Shown piece by piece: positions 1 to 5,575 of a stretch of DNA of 32,099 nucleotides. Position 1 is the first letter of the stretch, and every line of letters starts with the position of its first letter. The notes beneath the pieces were generated by a model that worked only from the letters and a program-made list of their open reading frames with translations, was not told where the DNA came from and ran no database searches. The stretch lies in the NCBI RefSeq assembly GCF_042680125.1, contig NZ_JBHTNY010000061.1. One strand, given 5' to 3'. Source of the DNA: Robinsoniella peoriensis. GTDB taxonomy: Bacteria > Bacillota > Clostridia > Lachnospirales > Lachnospiraceae. Made by a program: the position numbers and the translations under genes.

Positions 1-78
1 GTATCATATGTGTTGCAAGAAAGAACGGCGGAACAGAATAAGGCTTGCAACATTCCTAAACATCTATGGGATCAATGA
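1..78 (+). CDS. C-terminal end of a phage ORF cut by the window edge
   Basis: Frame 1 is open from the first base to a TGA at 76-78 and encodes about 25 residues ending in NIPKHLWDQ. The stop overlaps an ATG at 75 (ATGA), a usual sign of translational coupling. The coupled frame reads only MRYLT before a TGA at 90, then stays open to a TAA at 165 (ending LQIFVDLINGG). That stretch may be a broken mini-gene or a short gene starting at ATG 120. Another frame (8-178) is also open. I recognise no family, and choosing among these frames is uncertain. Confidence 0.3.
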   Translation, partial: VSYVLQERTAEQNKACNIPKHLWDQ

Positions 79-170
79 GATATCTTACATGAGAGATACG
101 GGAAAAGGCAGCCCAGCAGATGAAAAAGCAGCTTCAGATCTTTGTGGATCTGATAAATGGAGGATAAAAC

Positions 171-347
171 ATGAATGAACCGAAATATGAAACCTGTAGA
201 CACGCAATAAGCGTAGGAGAGATGGCAATATATGTACATCCAACTTGTAAACGGGCCAACATGATCATGGGGACGCTTGTGAGCAGCAAGAAACGGTGCG
301 AACGGTGCCGGAGTTGGGAAGAAAATATTAACAAAATTAGAATTTAG
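171..347 (+). CDS. Small Cys-rich phage protein, possible zinc binder
   Basis: This 58-residue ORF starts at ATG 171 behind a GGAGG about 8 bases upstream and ends in TAG at 345. Its conserved-looking residues are C9, H11, H23, C26 and a C43-x2-C46 pair near the C-terminus, which would suit a small zinc-binding fold. It is followed 12 bases later by the lipoprotein gene and lies in a row of similarly small genes typical of the accessory block of Firmicutes phages. No family is recognised. The function is unknown, and zinc binding is inference from Cys/His spacing only. Confidence 0.55.
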   Translation: MNEPKYETCRHAISVGEMAIYVHPTCKRANMIMGTLVSSKKRCERCRSWEENINKIRI

Positions 348-359
348 GAGGAACTTGTA

Positions 360-752
360 ATGAAAAAAAGATTGTTAGTAGTTTCATTAATTTCAGTATT
401 GCTAATGGTATTAGTAGGGTGTTCAGAGGCAGGCCGAGTGTCAAGTAATCTCTCAAAGGAGGCGGACAATTTTAACGACATTCGCCAGGTCACTGTTATT
501 AATTGTCTACAGGGCGATGTTTTGTTTCAGATGACAGGAAAGATGTCGATCACAGCGGATACTTCAGACAATCAGTTAGAAATCGTTGTTGAAGATGAAA
601 ATGGAGAGTATAAAAAACATTTTATAGGACTTAGTGACAACGTGACTTACGTTGTCGAGGATATAACAAGTAAAGAGGTAAGCAAATACAAATATACACT
701 GAATTTTAATCCTAATATGTGGATTCCAGTAGAAATAGATACAATTGATTAA
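360..752 (+). CDS. Phage-encoded lipoprotein (beta-sandwich lipoprotein type)
   Basis: The 130-residue product opens with KKR, a hydrophobic segment (residues 5-20) and a lipobox LVGC with C21, so it should be exported, lipidated and held on the outer face of the membrane. The remainder (residues 30-130) is beta-rich, with the pattern SNLSKEADNFNDIRQVTVIN and VTYVVEDITSKEVSKY. This resembles the small beta-sandwich lipoproteins common in Firmicutes temperate phages. Start ATG 360 follows AGGAGG at 346-351. Surface lipoproteins in prophages are often superinfection-exclusion factors, but nothing here proves that role. The family match is from memory of its conserved pattern. Confidence 0.75.
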   Translation: MKKRLLVVSLISVLLMVLVGCSEAGRVSSNLSKEADNFNDIRQVTVINCLQGDVLFQMTGKMSITADTSDNQLEIVVEDENGEYKKHFIGLSDNVTYVVEDITSKEVSKYKYTLNFNPNMWIPVEIDTID

Positions 753-779
753 ATTAAAATTTAGCAACTAAAAATCGAA

Positions 780-823
780 AGGAGTAAGAGGTTTGCGGCC
801 GCAATAAATCCGGATTTACTCCT
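780..823 (+). promoter_or_regulatory. Hairpin in the methyltransferase leader that buries a Shine-Dalgarno
   Basis: AGGAGTAA (780-787) is perfectly complementary to TTACTCCT (816-823). The left arm contains the only good Shine-Dalgarno before the methyltransferase ATG at 832, so the paired form would hide it. The loop carries two self-complementary sites, GCGGCCGC (795-802) and ATCCGGAT (808-815). A TTG at 793 spaced 8 bases from GGAG opens a four-codon leader (TTG CGG CCG CAA TAA). Control of the methyltransferase by this structure, or by binding to the palindromes, is inference. Confidence 0.45.
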
Positions 824-831
824 AAAATAAA

Positions 832-2034
832 ATGATAAAATTATATATGGGCGGAAGCCCTTGCACACATTGGTCTATAGCGCAGATTAAGAATAGGGAA
901 ACAGAGCCATCGGGACTAGGATGGGAGTTATTCCAAAATTATGTTATAGGATTAAATAAATACAAACCCGATTATTTTTTGTATGAGAATAACAAATCAA
1001 TGTCACCCGCGATAAAAGCACAAATCACCAAAGAATTAGGTGTCGAGCCGATATTAATTAACTCCGCATTGGTTTCGGCACAGAACCGCAACAGGTTATA
1101 TTGGACGAATATACCCGGAGTAGAACAGCCAGAGGACAGAGGGATCTTGCTAAAAGATATCCTGGATTCAGGGGGATCATGGAGGGAAAAAAGTTACACA
1201 TTAGATGCAAATTATTATAAAACAGCCGGAACATATAACCCCAAAAGCCAGCATTCATATAGTCGGCACATGGCGGCGGAGCCGGTCGGGATTACGGGAG
1301 ATGGTAAAGGCTATACTTTGACAGCAACTTACTATAAAGGACCAATGCTGGAAAACACGTTGGAACGCAAGCAAAGGTCAATGGTTGCGGAACCTGTCAG
1401 ATTGGATGAACTGGTACCTTACGTGCAAAAGAAGATAGGCACAATAGTGGATAAATACGGTTATTTACCCGAACGGTTCAACCCGTACAATACGTCTGAA
1501 ATAAAAGACAAGACACCTACGCTCACCGCAAATATGGGGAGACAAACATCGTCTGCAACAGTTTTTAGCATCATTGAATCGGACGGGACACAAAAACCAG
1601 TTTATGAGGTAATGAATGGTCTTATAACCATTAAAGAAAAACAATACCCCATAAAGTTGCCTGACGGATATTATATAATCCGAAAATTAACTGTAAATGA
1701 ATGTATGCGATTGCAAACAGTGCCAGACTCATATTTCTTTCCTGTAAGCAATACACAGGCTTATAAAATGCTTGGTAATGGTTGGACAGTGGATGTTATA
1801 GCACATATTTTATCATTCGTTCCGGGGATTAAAACGTATAGCATTAAAGTAATGTCCATGTATGACGGTATGAGCTGCGGACACATAGCCTTGGACAAAT
1901 TAAAAGCAAATGTTGTCAAGTATTTTGCAACAGAAATAGACAAATACGCTATTAAGACTACACAGGCGAATTACCCGGAAACAGTTCATTTGGGCGATGC
2001 ATATCAGGTCAGGAATGTAAGTTGGATTCATTAG
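832..2034 (+). CDS. Circularly permuted DNA cytosine-C5 methyltransferase
   Basis: The 400-residue protein has all the main C5-cytosine methyltransferase motifs in the order IV-VI-VIII-TRD-IX-X-I-II-III. Motif IV is GGSPC with nucleophile C11; motif VI is ENN 52-54; motif VIII is QNRNR 84-88; motif IX is RKLTVNECMRLQ 284-295; motif X includes GN 315-316. Only then come the SAM-binding motif I YDGMSCG 344-350, motif II EID 368-370 and motif III GD 388-389. The chain ends where motif IV would normally follow. The target-recognition region (about 115-240) has an imperfect internal duplication. The start is fixed by an in-frame TAA at 823, and the ATG lacks an adjacent Shine-Dalgarno. No restriction gene is adjacent, so an orphan anti-restriction or regulatory enzyme is likely. 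Activity is inferred from intact motifs. Confidence 0.9.
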   Translation: MIKLYMGGSPCTHWSIAQIKNRETEPSGLGWELFQNYVIGLNKYKPDYFLYENNKSMSPAIKAQITKELGVEPILINSALVSAQNRNRLYWTNIPGVEQPEDRGILLKDILDSGGSWREKSYTLDANYYKTAGTYNPKSQHSYSRHMAAEPVGITGDGKGYTLTATYYKGPMLENTLERKQRSMVAEPVRLDELVPYVQKKIGTIVDKYGYLPERFNPYNTSEIKDKTPTLTANMGRQTSSATVFSIIESDGTQKPVYEVMNGLITIKEKQYPIKLPDGYYIIRKLTVNECMRLQTVPDSYFFPVSNTQAYKMLGNGWTVDVIAHILSFVPGIKTYSIKVMSMYDGMSCGHIALDKLKANVVKYFATEIDKYAIKTTQANYPETVHLGDAYQVRNVSWIH

Positions 2035-2057
2035 ATTGAAATTTAAGGAGGTATAGG

Positions 2058-2204
2058 ATGGATGCTATAGCAAGATTCGAGATGCCGGAAACATGTTGTT
2101 ATTGTCCTTGCTGCGATCTATATATGTATTGCCAATTAGCGCATAAGGATGCGCAGGGAAACGAAGATAGACCAGAATGGTGTCCGCTTCAAGTGGATAA
2201 TTAA
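2058..2204 (+). CDS. Small Cys-rich phage protein (CCxCPCC type)
   Basis: This 48-residue ORF has the ribosome site AAGGAGG at 2045-2051, 6 bases before its ATG. It carries a dense cysteine block CCYCPCC (13-19), C25, and an RPEWCPL motif at 39-44. Small phage proteins with a CxxC-rich front and a terminal (R/K)P(D/E)WCPL are common in Firmicutes phages and presumably bind a metal. The biochemical role is unknown. It follows the methyltransferase by 23 bases and is likely co-transcribed. Confidence 0.65.
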   Translation: MDAIARFEMPETCCYCPCCDLYMYCQLAHKDAQGNEDRPEWCPLQVDN

Positions 2205-2247
2205 AATATAGCTGCCGACTGCTGAGTGTCGGAGAAAAGAGGATTCT

Positions 2248-2517
2248 ATGATTATTACAGGAATGAAGCATTTTGAAAGCGTATGCCAGAAAAAATTAGT
2301 TGAATGGTACCACAAGAATAAGCCGGAAATAGAAATCGATTTAGGAGATGTATTTATAGTATGGTCTTGTAAAACATTACAGAATTACAAGTGCCTTGCA
2401 TCCACAACGATCAGCGGAGACGGAATTTATGCCGAGTACACATTTAACGGAGATAAGCAGGAACTGTACGAAGATGTGTACAGGAAACTAACAAACACTT
2501 GTCATACGGAAGAGTAA
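2248..2517 (+). CDS. Phage protein resembling DUF6275
   Basis: This 89-residue protein contains DVFIVWSCKTLQNYKCLASTT (split here as DVFIVWSCKTLQN and KCLASTT) around residues 34-54 and YTFNGDKQELYEDVYRK near 64-80. I associate these motifs with the DUF6275 family of small Firmicutes phage proteins. An AAAGAGGA ribosome site precedes ATG 2248. The family has no known function. It is located between a Cys-rich mini-gene and a YopX-like gene in the accessory operon. The ATTAAAATTTG junction element overlaps its stop codon. Confidence 0.65.
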   Translation: MIITGMKHFESVCQKKLVEWYHKNKPEIEIDLGDVFIVWSCKTLQNYKCLASTTISGDGIYAEYTFNGDKQELYEDVYRKLTNTCHTEE

Positions 2518-2542
2518 TTAAAATTTGAAAGTAGGTGCAAAT

Positions 2543-2896
2543 ATGAGACAAATTATATTTCGCGGAAAACAGATAGGTACAGGAAAGTGGATACAAGGAT
2601 ACCTGTTTCGCATCTGGGATAGAGCTTATATATTATGGGGAACGTGTAACGATATCCCATGTAGAATCGAAGTGGAACCGGAAACCGTATGTCAAGGTAC
2701 TGGACTCAAGGATAAGAATGATAAAGAGATTTACGAAGGAGATATTTTTGTAATGAATGATCCACGACTTAAGCATACTGTCGAATGGCACGATACAGGA
2801 TTTATGGGGAAGCAGCATGGTACTTATGGTAGCTATGTTGGATTATCACATTGGAGGGACAAAATTGTGGTAATTGGAAACGTACACGATAACTGA
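2543..2896 (+). CDS. YopX-like phage protein
   Basis: The 117-residue product starts MRQIIFRGKQIGTGKWIQGYL and contains GLKDKNDKEIYEGDIF at about residues 58-73 and VVIGNVHDN at the end. These are the hallmark blocks of the YopX family, a beta-barrel-like domain widespread in Firmicutes phages with no established function. I chose ATG 2543 over an in-frame TTG at 2525, because the family normally begins at MRxIxFRGK and a GTAGG ribosome site sits just upstream of 2543. Confidence 0.85.
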   Translation: MRQIIFRGKQIGTGKWIQGYLFRIWDRAYILWGTCNDIPCRIEVEPETVCQGTGLKDKNDKEIYEGDIFVMNDPRLKHTVEWHDTGFMGKQHGTYGSYVGLSHWRDKIVVIGNVHDN

Positions 2897-2921
2897 AATT
2901 TAATTAACACGGGAGAAAGAC

Positions 2922-3077
2922 ATGCGGAAAGATGAGTTCAAGAACAAATGTCAGATCGAGTTGACGGTACACGATCTTAATTGTGCAAAAGTGTATAGCC
3001 CGAAATGGAGAGGGAAAGTAAAACGTCTTTTCAGGCGGGTAGCCCGAAAAAGAATGAAGAGAGAAAATGAAATATAA
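2922..3077 (+). CDS. Small basic hypothetical protein
   Basis: A 51-residue ORF follows a GGGAG ribosome site at 2911-2915. Its C-terminal half is strongly basic (KWRGKVKRLFRRVARKRMKR), with two cysteines at 10 and 21. A basic amphipathic helix suggests nucleic-acid or membrane contact, but no family is recognised. It lies in tandem with neighbouring small genes on the same strand. Confidence 0.5.
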   Translation: MRKDEFKNKCQIELTVHDLNCAKVYSPKWRGKVKRLFRRVARKRMKRENEI

Positions 3078-3101
3078 CGGCTAACGCCGAGAAAGGACTA
3101 A

Positions 3102-3242
3102 ATGGGAAGAAAAATGGAAATAAGAACCACAGGAAGGCCGGATTTAACTAATCCGCTTACCCTTAAGTTGCTAAAACAATTGTCTGCTACAGGGAAAGAA
3201 GCAAAGAAAGGAAAAGAGGCAAGCATTGGATTACAAGAATAA
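3102..3242 (+). CDS. Small hypothetical protein
   Basis: A 46-residue ORF starts at ATG 3102, with GAAAGGA (3090-3096) as a plausible ribosome site. It is basic and predicted helical in the middle (NPLTLKLLKQLSATGKEAKKGKEA). Its end overlaps the next gene by 17 bases, suggesting coupled translation. No family is recognised. Confidence 0.45.
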   Translation: MGRKMEIRTTGRPDLTNPLTLKLLKQLSATGKEAKKGKEASIGLQE

Positions 3243-3414
3243 AGAAGGCTACACAGACAGCACAGCCGGCAGGGCAATACATAATGTCGGGAAGACACCA
3301 AAGCATGTGCTTGCGGTAATAGAAGCGCTTAGGCAGGTAGCAAGCTTAGCAGGATTCGATATACAGGGGAGGATCTGGCTTAAGGATAAGACTACAGGGA
3401 AAGAGTTTAGATAG
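3226..3414 (+). CDS. Small hypothetical phage protein (TTG start)
   Basis: This 62-residue ORF uses TTG 3226 with AAGAGG a few bases upstream. It begins DYKNKEGYTDSTAGRAIHNV, close to the short 'Y-x-N-x-E-G-Y-x-D-x-T-A' opening seen in many small Firmicutes phage proteins, and ends in a basic, turn-rich stretch. It immediately precedes the RinA-like activator (13-base gap, AGGAGGGG shared region). Function unknown. Confidence 0.55.
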   Translation: MDYKNKEGYTDSTAGRAIHNVGKTPKHVLAVIEALRQVASLAGFDIQGRIWLKDKTTGKEFR

Positions 3415-3427
3415 GAGGGGAACCGGA

Positions 3428-3895
3428 GTGGAGATATCAAAAGACATCTTGGTCCAATACAGCGATATGCGAGAAGAGGCAAAAGACCTTAGAAAGCGTA
3501 TCGAAAAAGCAGAAAGGACAATAGCAAAAATAGAAGAGGAAGGCATGGTATCCGATTCCGTAAAGGGTACCCGGAGGGATGGGACGATAGGGCATATTAA
3601 GATTACGGGGTTTCCCATCCCTGAATACAGCAGGGTAAAAAATATGGTGAAAGGGAAAATACAGAAATTAAAAATAATTGAGGAAGAATTACTAGAGGCA
3701 TTGAACGCGGTTGATGATTATATAAACGGCATGCCTAAAAGTGAATTAAGGATAATGTTTCGCCTATACTATATAGACGATCTCACATGGCCAAGGGTGG
3801 CAATGCGCATGAACGAGATGTTTCCAAAAAGAGAAATAAAATATACAGATGAGAATTGTAGGAAGAAACACGATAGATTCTTAGAAAGGGAATAA
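3428..3895 (+). CDS. RinA/ArpU-like late transcription regulator
   Basis: This 155-residue protein starts at GTG 3428 after AGGAGGGG. Residues 5-40 and 80-100 are charged helical or coiled-coil segments. The C-terminal part, SELRIMFRLYYIDDLTWPRVAMRMN then YTDENCRKKHDRFLERE, is a sigma-70-region-4-like helix-turn-helix. That arrangement, and the position just before the packaging genes, matches the RinA/ArpU (DUF1492-like) phage activators that switch on the late operon. The candidate promoter it would act on begins 13 bases after its stop codon. The exact subfamily is uncertain; the role as late regulator is strongly suggested by context. Confidence 0.8.
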   Translation: MEISKDILVQYSDMREEAKDLRKRIEKAERTIAKIEEEGMVSDSVKGTRRDGTIGHIKITGFPIPEYSRVKNMVKGKIQKLKIIEEELLEALNAVDDYINGMPKSELRIMFRLYYIDDLTWPRVAMRMNEMFPKREIKYTDENCRKKHDRFLERE

Positions 3896-3907
3896 CTTTT
3901 TTAGTAA

Positions 3908-3948
3908 ATGTCCTGCCATGTCCGCTTTTAATGTGCTATTATTATAAT
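3908..3948 (+). promoter_or_regulatory. Candidate late promoter with paired ATGTCC activator boxes
   Basis: Two identical ATGTCC hexamers at 3908-3913 and 3918-3923 are exactly 10 bp apart, one helical turn. They occupy the place of a -35 box, which is otherwise missing. Downstream is an extended -10, TGC-TATTAT (TATTAT 3937-3942), overlapping TATAAT 3943-3948. The site directly follows the RinA-like gene and precedes the whole packaging, head, tail and lysis operon, so it is the expected activator-dependent late promoter. Activator binding is inferred. Confidence 0.65.
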
Positions 3949-3951
3949 ACG

Positions 3952-4134
3952 ACAACTATAAATGATAGCTCATCGGTTGTTACAAAAAAGTTCTCCAGAC
4001 ATAGTAAAGTTTACGGTGTATATACTTTAAACCGTAGGTTCCAGGGATGGAACAATAGGAAGCCGGCAGCCAGAAAGAGCCGGGGAAAACACATAGAGAA
4101 GCACTTGCTTAGACATTGTCGGGTGGGCGCTTCT
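3952..4134 (+). ncRNA. Structured untranslated leader of the late operon
   Basis: About 210 bases separate the late promoter from the first late gene, and a series of inverted repeats fills them. They are ACAAC/GTTGT (3952-3956, 3976-3980) with an inner ATGA/TCAT; TACGGT/ACCGTA (4012-4017, 4031-4036); GTTCC/GGAAC (4038-4042, 4049-4053); CCGGC/GCCGG (4063-4067, 4079-4083); and AGAAGC/GCTTCT (4097-4102, 4129-4134). The last is not followed by a U-run, so it is not a classical terminator. An open frame (3931-4149) crosses the region but includes the promoter itself and looks fortuitous. I know of no named RNA family that fits. Confidence 0.4.
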
Positions 4135-4161
4135 TTGCGTAATGAATAGGCGGGTGATGTT

Positions 4162-4461
4162 ATGGCAGTAAAGATATACGGCAAAGACAAGTACAACATA
4201 TACCTTACAGACAACAGTTACATAGTACATAACACACGCAAAGAGTTTGAGGCAGGGCACACACATATAAACAGCTTAGATACTGCTAAGTACATAATTG
4301 ATCTGGCAATACACAGGAGTATGCCACATCACCTTAGTACGTATTTATTAGCCAGCCTCATACGGATATCAAACGATGCCGAATATAGCAGTAAGGCAGC
4401 AGAGTTAATACAGAACAAAAAGCATAAGCAACCATATAGGAATAGGAGCAAGAGCCAATGA
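4162..4461 (+). CDS. Conserved hypothetical protein, first gene of the late operon
   Basis: The 99-residue product begins VKIYGKDKYNIYLTDNSYIVHNTRKEFE (given in part), is beta-rich in its first 30 residues and helical after that, and ends very basic. Proteins of this size often precede the HNH gene in Firmicutes cos phages, but I know no function. The stop overlaps the HNH start by 4 bases (ATGA), so the two are translationally coupled. Confidence 0.6.
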   Translation: MAVKIYGKDKYNIYLTDNSYIVHNTRKEFEAGHTHINSLDTAKYIIDLAIHRSMPHHLSTYLLASLIRISNDAEYSSKAAELIQNKKHKQPYRNRSKSQ

Positions 4462-4796
4462 CAGATAGTGATATTGCTTATGTAAGGCAATGCATACAGG
4501 AAGACATACATCGGTTCTATGTATGGTCTAAGTGGCTGCATGTTAGGAACCAGGTACTACAGGAAGATAAGCACGAGTGTCAGGACTGCAGAGCAAAAGG
4601 AATCTATACCAAAGCAACCACAGTGCACCATAACCAGTATGTAAAGAAGCATCCAGAGCAGGCGCTTGAGATCTTCTATACGTTTAAAGGGAAGCAGTAT
4701 AGAAACCTGATAAGCTTGTGCCATGCATGCCATGAGGCAAGGCACGGATACAGGAAGAAAGAGAAGAAAGAGCCGTTGACGGTAGAAAGGTGGTAA
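4458..4796 (+). CDS. HNH endonuclease of the packaging module
   Basis: The 112-residue protein has the phage HNH layout: a helical WSKWLHVRNQVL segment (24-34), a zinc pair C41-x2-C44, the catalytic HH at 57-58, N83 in RNLISLC, and the second zinc pair C88-x2-C91 followed by H92 and H96. Small HNH enzymes beside terS/terL assist terminase in cutting cos DNA in HK97-like phages. The position here, upstream of TerS and TerL, fits that role. All metal and catalytic residues are present. A free-standing homing-type nuclease is the less likely alternative. Confidence 0.88.
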   Translation: MTDSDIAYVRQCIQEDIHRFYVWSKWLHVRNQVLQEDKHECQDCRAKGIYTKATTVHHNQYVKKHPEQALEIFYTFKGKQYRNLISLCHACHEARHGYRKKEKKEPLTVERW

Positions 4797-4800
4797 GGAT

Positions 4801-5145
4801 ATGAATCTACATAATAGCCAATTACAAATGAAGTGTGCGAAATGCGGGGAATACAGAGTGGTTCCGGTAAACAGAGCAGATGGAAATACTTGCCTAAAAT
4901 GTGGTGGAGGTCCGTTGATTCCTATGGGATATACAGCGCCAACAAACCAAATGAAAGGTAAAGACGAAACACTCGTATATTGTCAGGAGAACAGGGAAAT
5001 ATTGTTTGAATGTGATAGAAGAGCATGCGAGAAGTGTAACGGATATTGTAGGCATACACCTGACATCAGGCACGCAGCTAATTTCCATTTACATGGCAGG
5101 AACTTCGTGGAGGGACACCCCCGGTCGAAAAAATCGGCGTTTTAA
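4801..5145 (+). CDS. Zinc-ribbon phage protein of unknown function
   Basis: This 114-residue protein has a zinc ribbon near the N-terminus (C12-x2-C15 and C31-x2-C34). A second Cys/His-rich block, CDRRACEKCNGYCRHTPDIRH (residues about 71-91; CDRR, CEKC, YCRHT), is a common signature of small phage proteins near the terminase genes. It starts 4 bases after the HNH stop and may be co-translated. The last codons run into the candidate cos region. At 5128-5133 (AAAAAA), a -1 shift would extend it by about 30 residues to a TAA at 5217. Confidence 0.65.
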   Translation: MNLHNSQLQMKCAKCGEYRVVPVNRADGNTCLKCGGGPLIPMGYTAPTNQMKGKDETLVYCQENREILFECDRRACEKCNGYCRHTPDIRHAANFHLHGRNFVEGHPRSKKSAF

Positions 5146-5170
5146 TTGGGAAACGTCTGACCGGAGAAGG
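5111..5170 (+). other. Candidate cos (packaging) region
   Basis: Between the HNH gene and TerS is a C-run followed by CCGGTC (5121-5126), an A6 tract (5128-5133), and the inverted partner GACCGG (5159-5164). Cos sites of Firmicutes HK97-like phages usually sit just upstream of terS and carry GC-rich dyads of this kind. An HNH gene beside terS also favours cos over pac packaging. The cut positions cannot be read from one integrated copy. Confidence 0.35.
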
Positions 5171-5221
5171 GTCTAGACAAGGAAGAAATATGCAGGAACG
5201 CGTGAGGGGTGGTGAGTAAGA

Positions 5222-5575
5222 ATGGCGAAAAGAAAATGTGAAGTTTTAGTTGAGAATTTAAAAGGATGCACGGACTATGAAGATATCCGATCAGACCTGC
5301 TGACGCAGTTAAAGATGAACCAGACAGCGGGAAAATATTATCTGGATATGATAGAGGACTATATGGATTTATGGATCACGAAAAATCTGCTTCTGACAGA
5401 TGTAAAATCCAGAGGAGTTTCGGTCCGGTACAATAACGGTGGAGGGCAGAGCGGATATAAGAAAAATGATTCCGTGGAACAGGTACTAAAAGTAAATACG
5501 CAGATGCTTAAAATTCTGGACAGCATTGGAATAAAGCCTTCTACCTCTGGTGGCGGTGATGACGATGATTTGTAG
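5222..5575 (+). CDS. terS: Terminase small subunit, P27-like
   Basis: This 117-residue protein has a helical N-terminal DNA-binding half (residues 1-60, CTDYEDIRSDLLTQL then YYLDMIEDYMDLW), a turn-rich NNGGGQ linker, a short helical oligomerisation segment (NDSVEQVLKVNTQMLKIL) and an acidic DDDD tail. Size, order and layout match P27-family small terminase subunits, which recognise the packaging site and hand the DNA to TerL. GGTGGTGAG precedes ATG 5222. The 3' end overlaps the TerL start. Confidence 0.85.
   Translation: MAKRKCEVLVENLKGCTDYEDIRSDLLTQLKMNQTAGKYYLDMIEDYMDLWITKNLLLTDVKSRGVSVRYNNGGGQSGYKKNDSVEQVLKVNTQMLKILDSIGIKPSTSGGGDDDDL

Larger units (their letters stand above)
336..2903 (+). 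repeat. Recurrent 11-bp intergenic element (ATTRRAATTTA), six copies
   Basis: The span covers the family; the copies themselves are short. They are 336-346 (ATTAGAATTTA), 753-763 (ATTAAAATTTA), 2035-2045 (ATTGAAATTTA), 2200-2210 (ATTAAAATATA), 2517-2527 (ATTAAAATTTG) and 2893-2903 (CTGAAATTTAA, offset variant). Each sits on or directly after a stop codon and before the next gene's ribosome site. The next three gene junctions, after 2922, lack it. Its role is unknown. It could be a recombination linker between cassettes, an mRNA-processing or ribosome-standby site, or a relic of shared ancestry of the spacers. Confidence 0.6.

Noticed and set aside
8..178. 56-codon ORF at the left edge
   Set aside because: It lacks a ribosome site and overlaps competing frames. 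Its composition is not convincing next to the edge ORF ending at 78 and the clear gene at 171.
1192..2034. Methyltransferase read as a truncated or frameshifted pseudogene
   Set aside because: All motifs are present once each in a single open frame with intact key residues; only their order is changed.
3931..4149. 72-codon plus-strand ORF between the RinA-like gene and the late genes
   Set aside because: It overlaps the promoter -10 region and the inverted-repeat leader, has no ribosome site, and its sequence is low-complexity and unlike known phage proteins.
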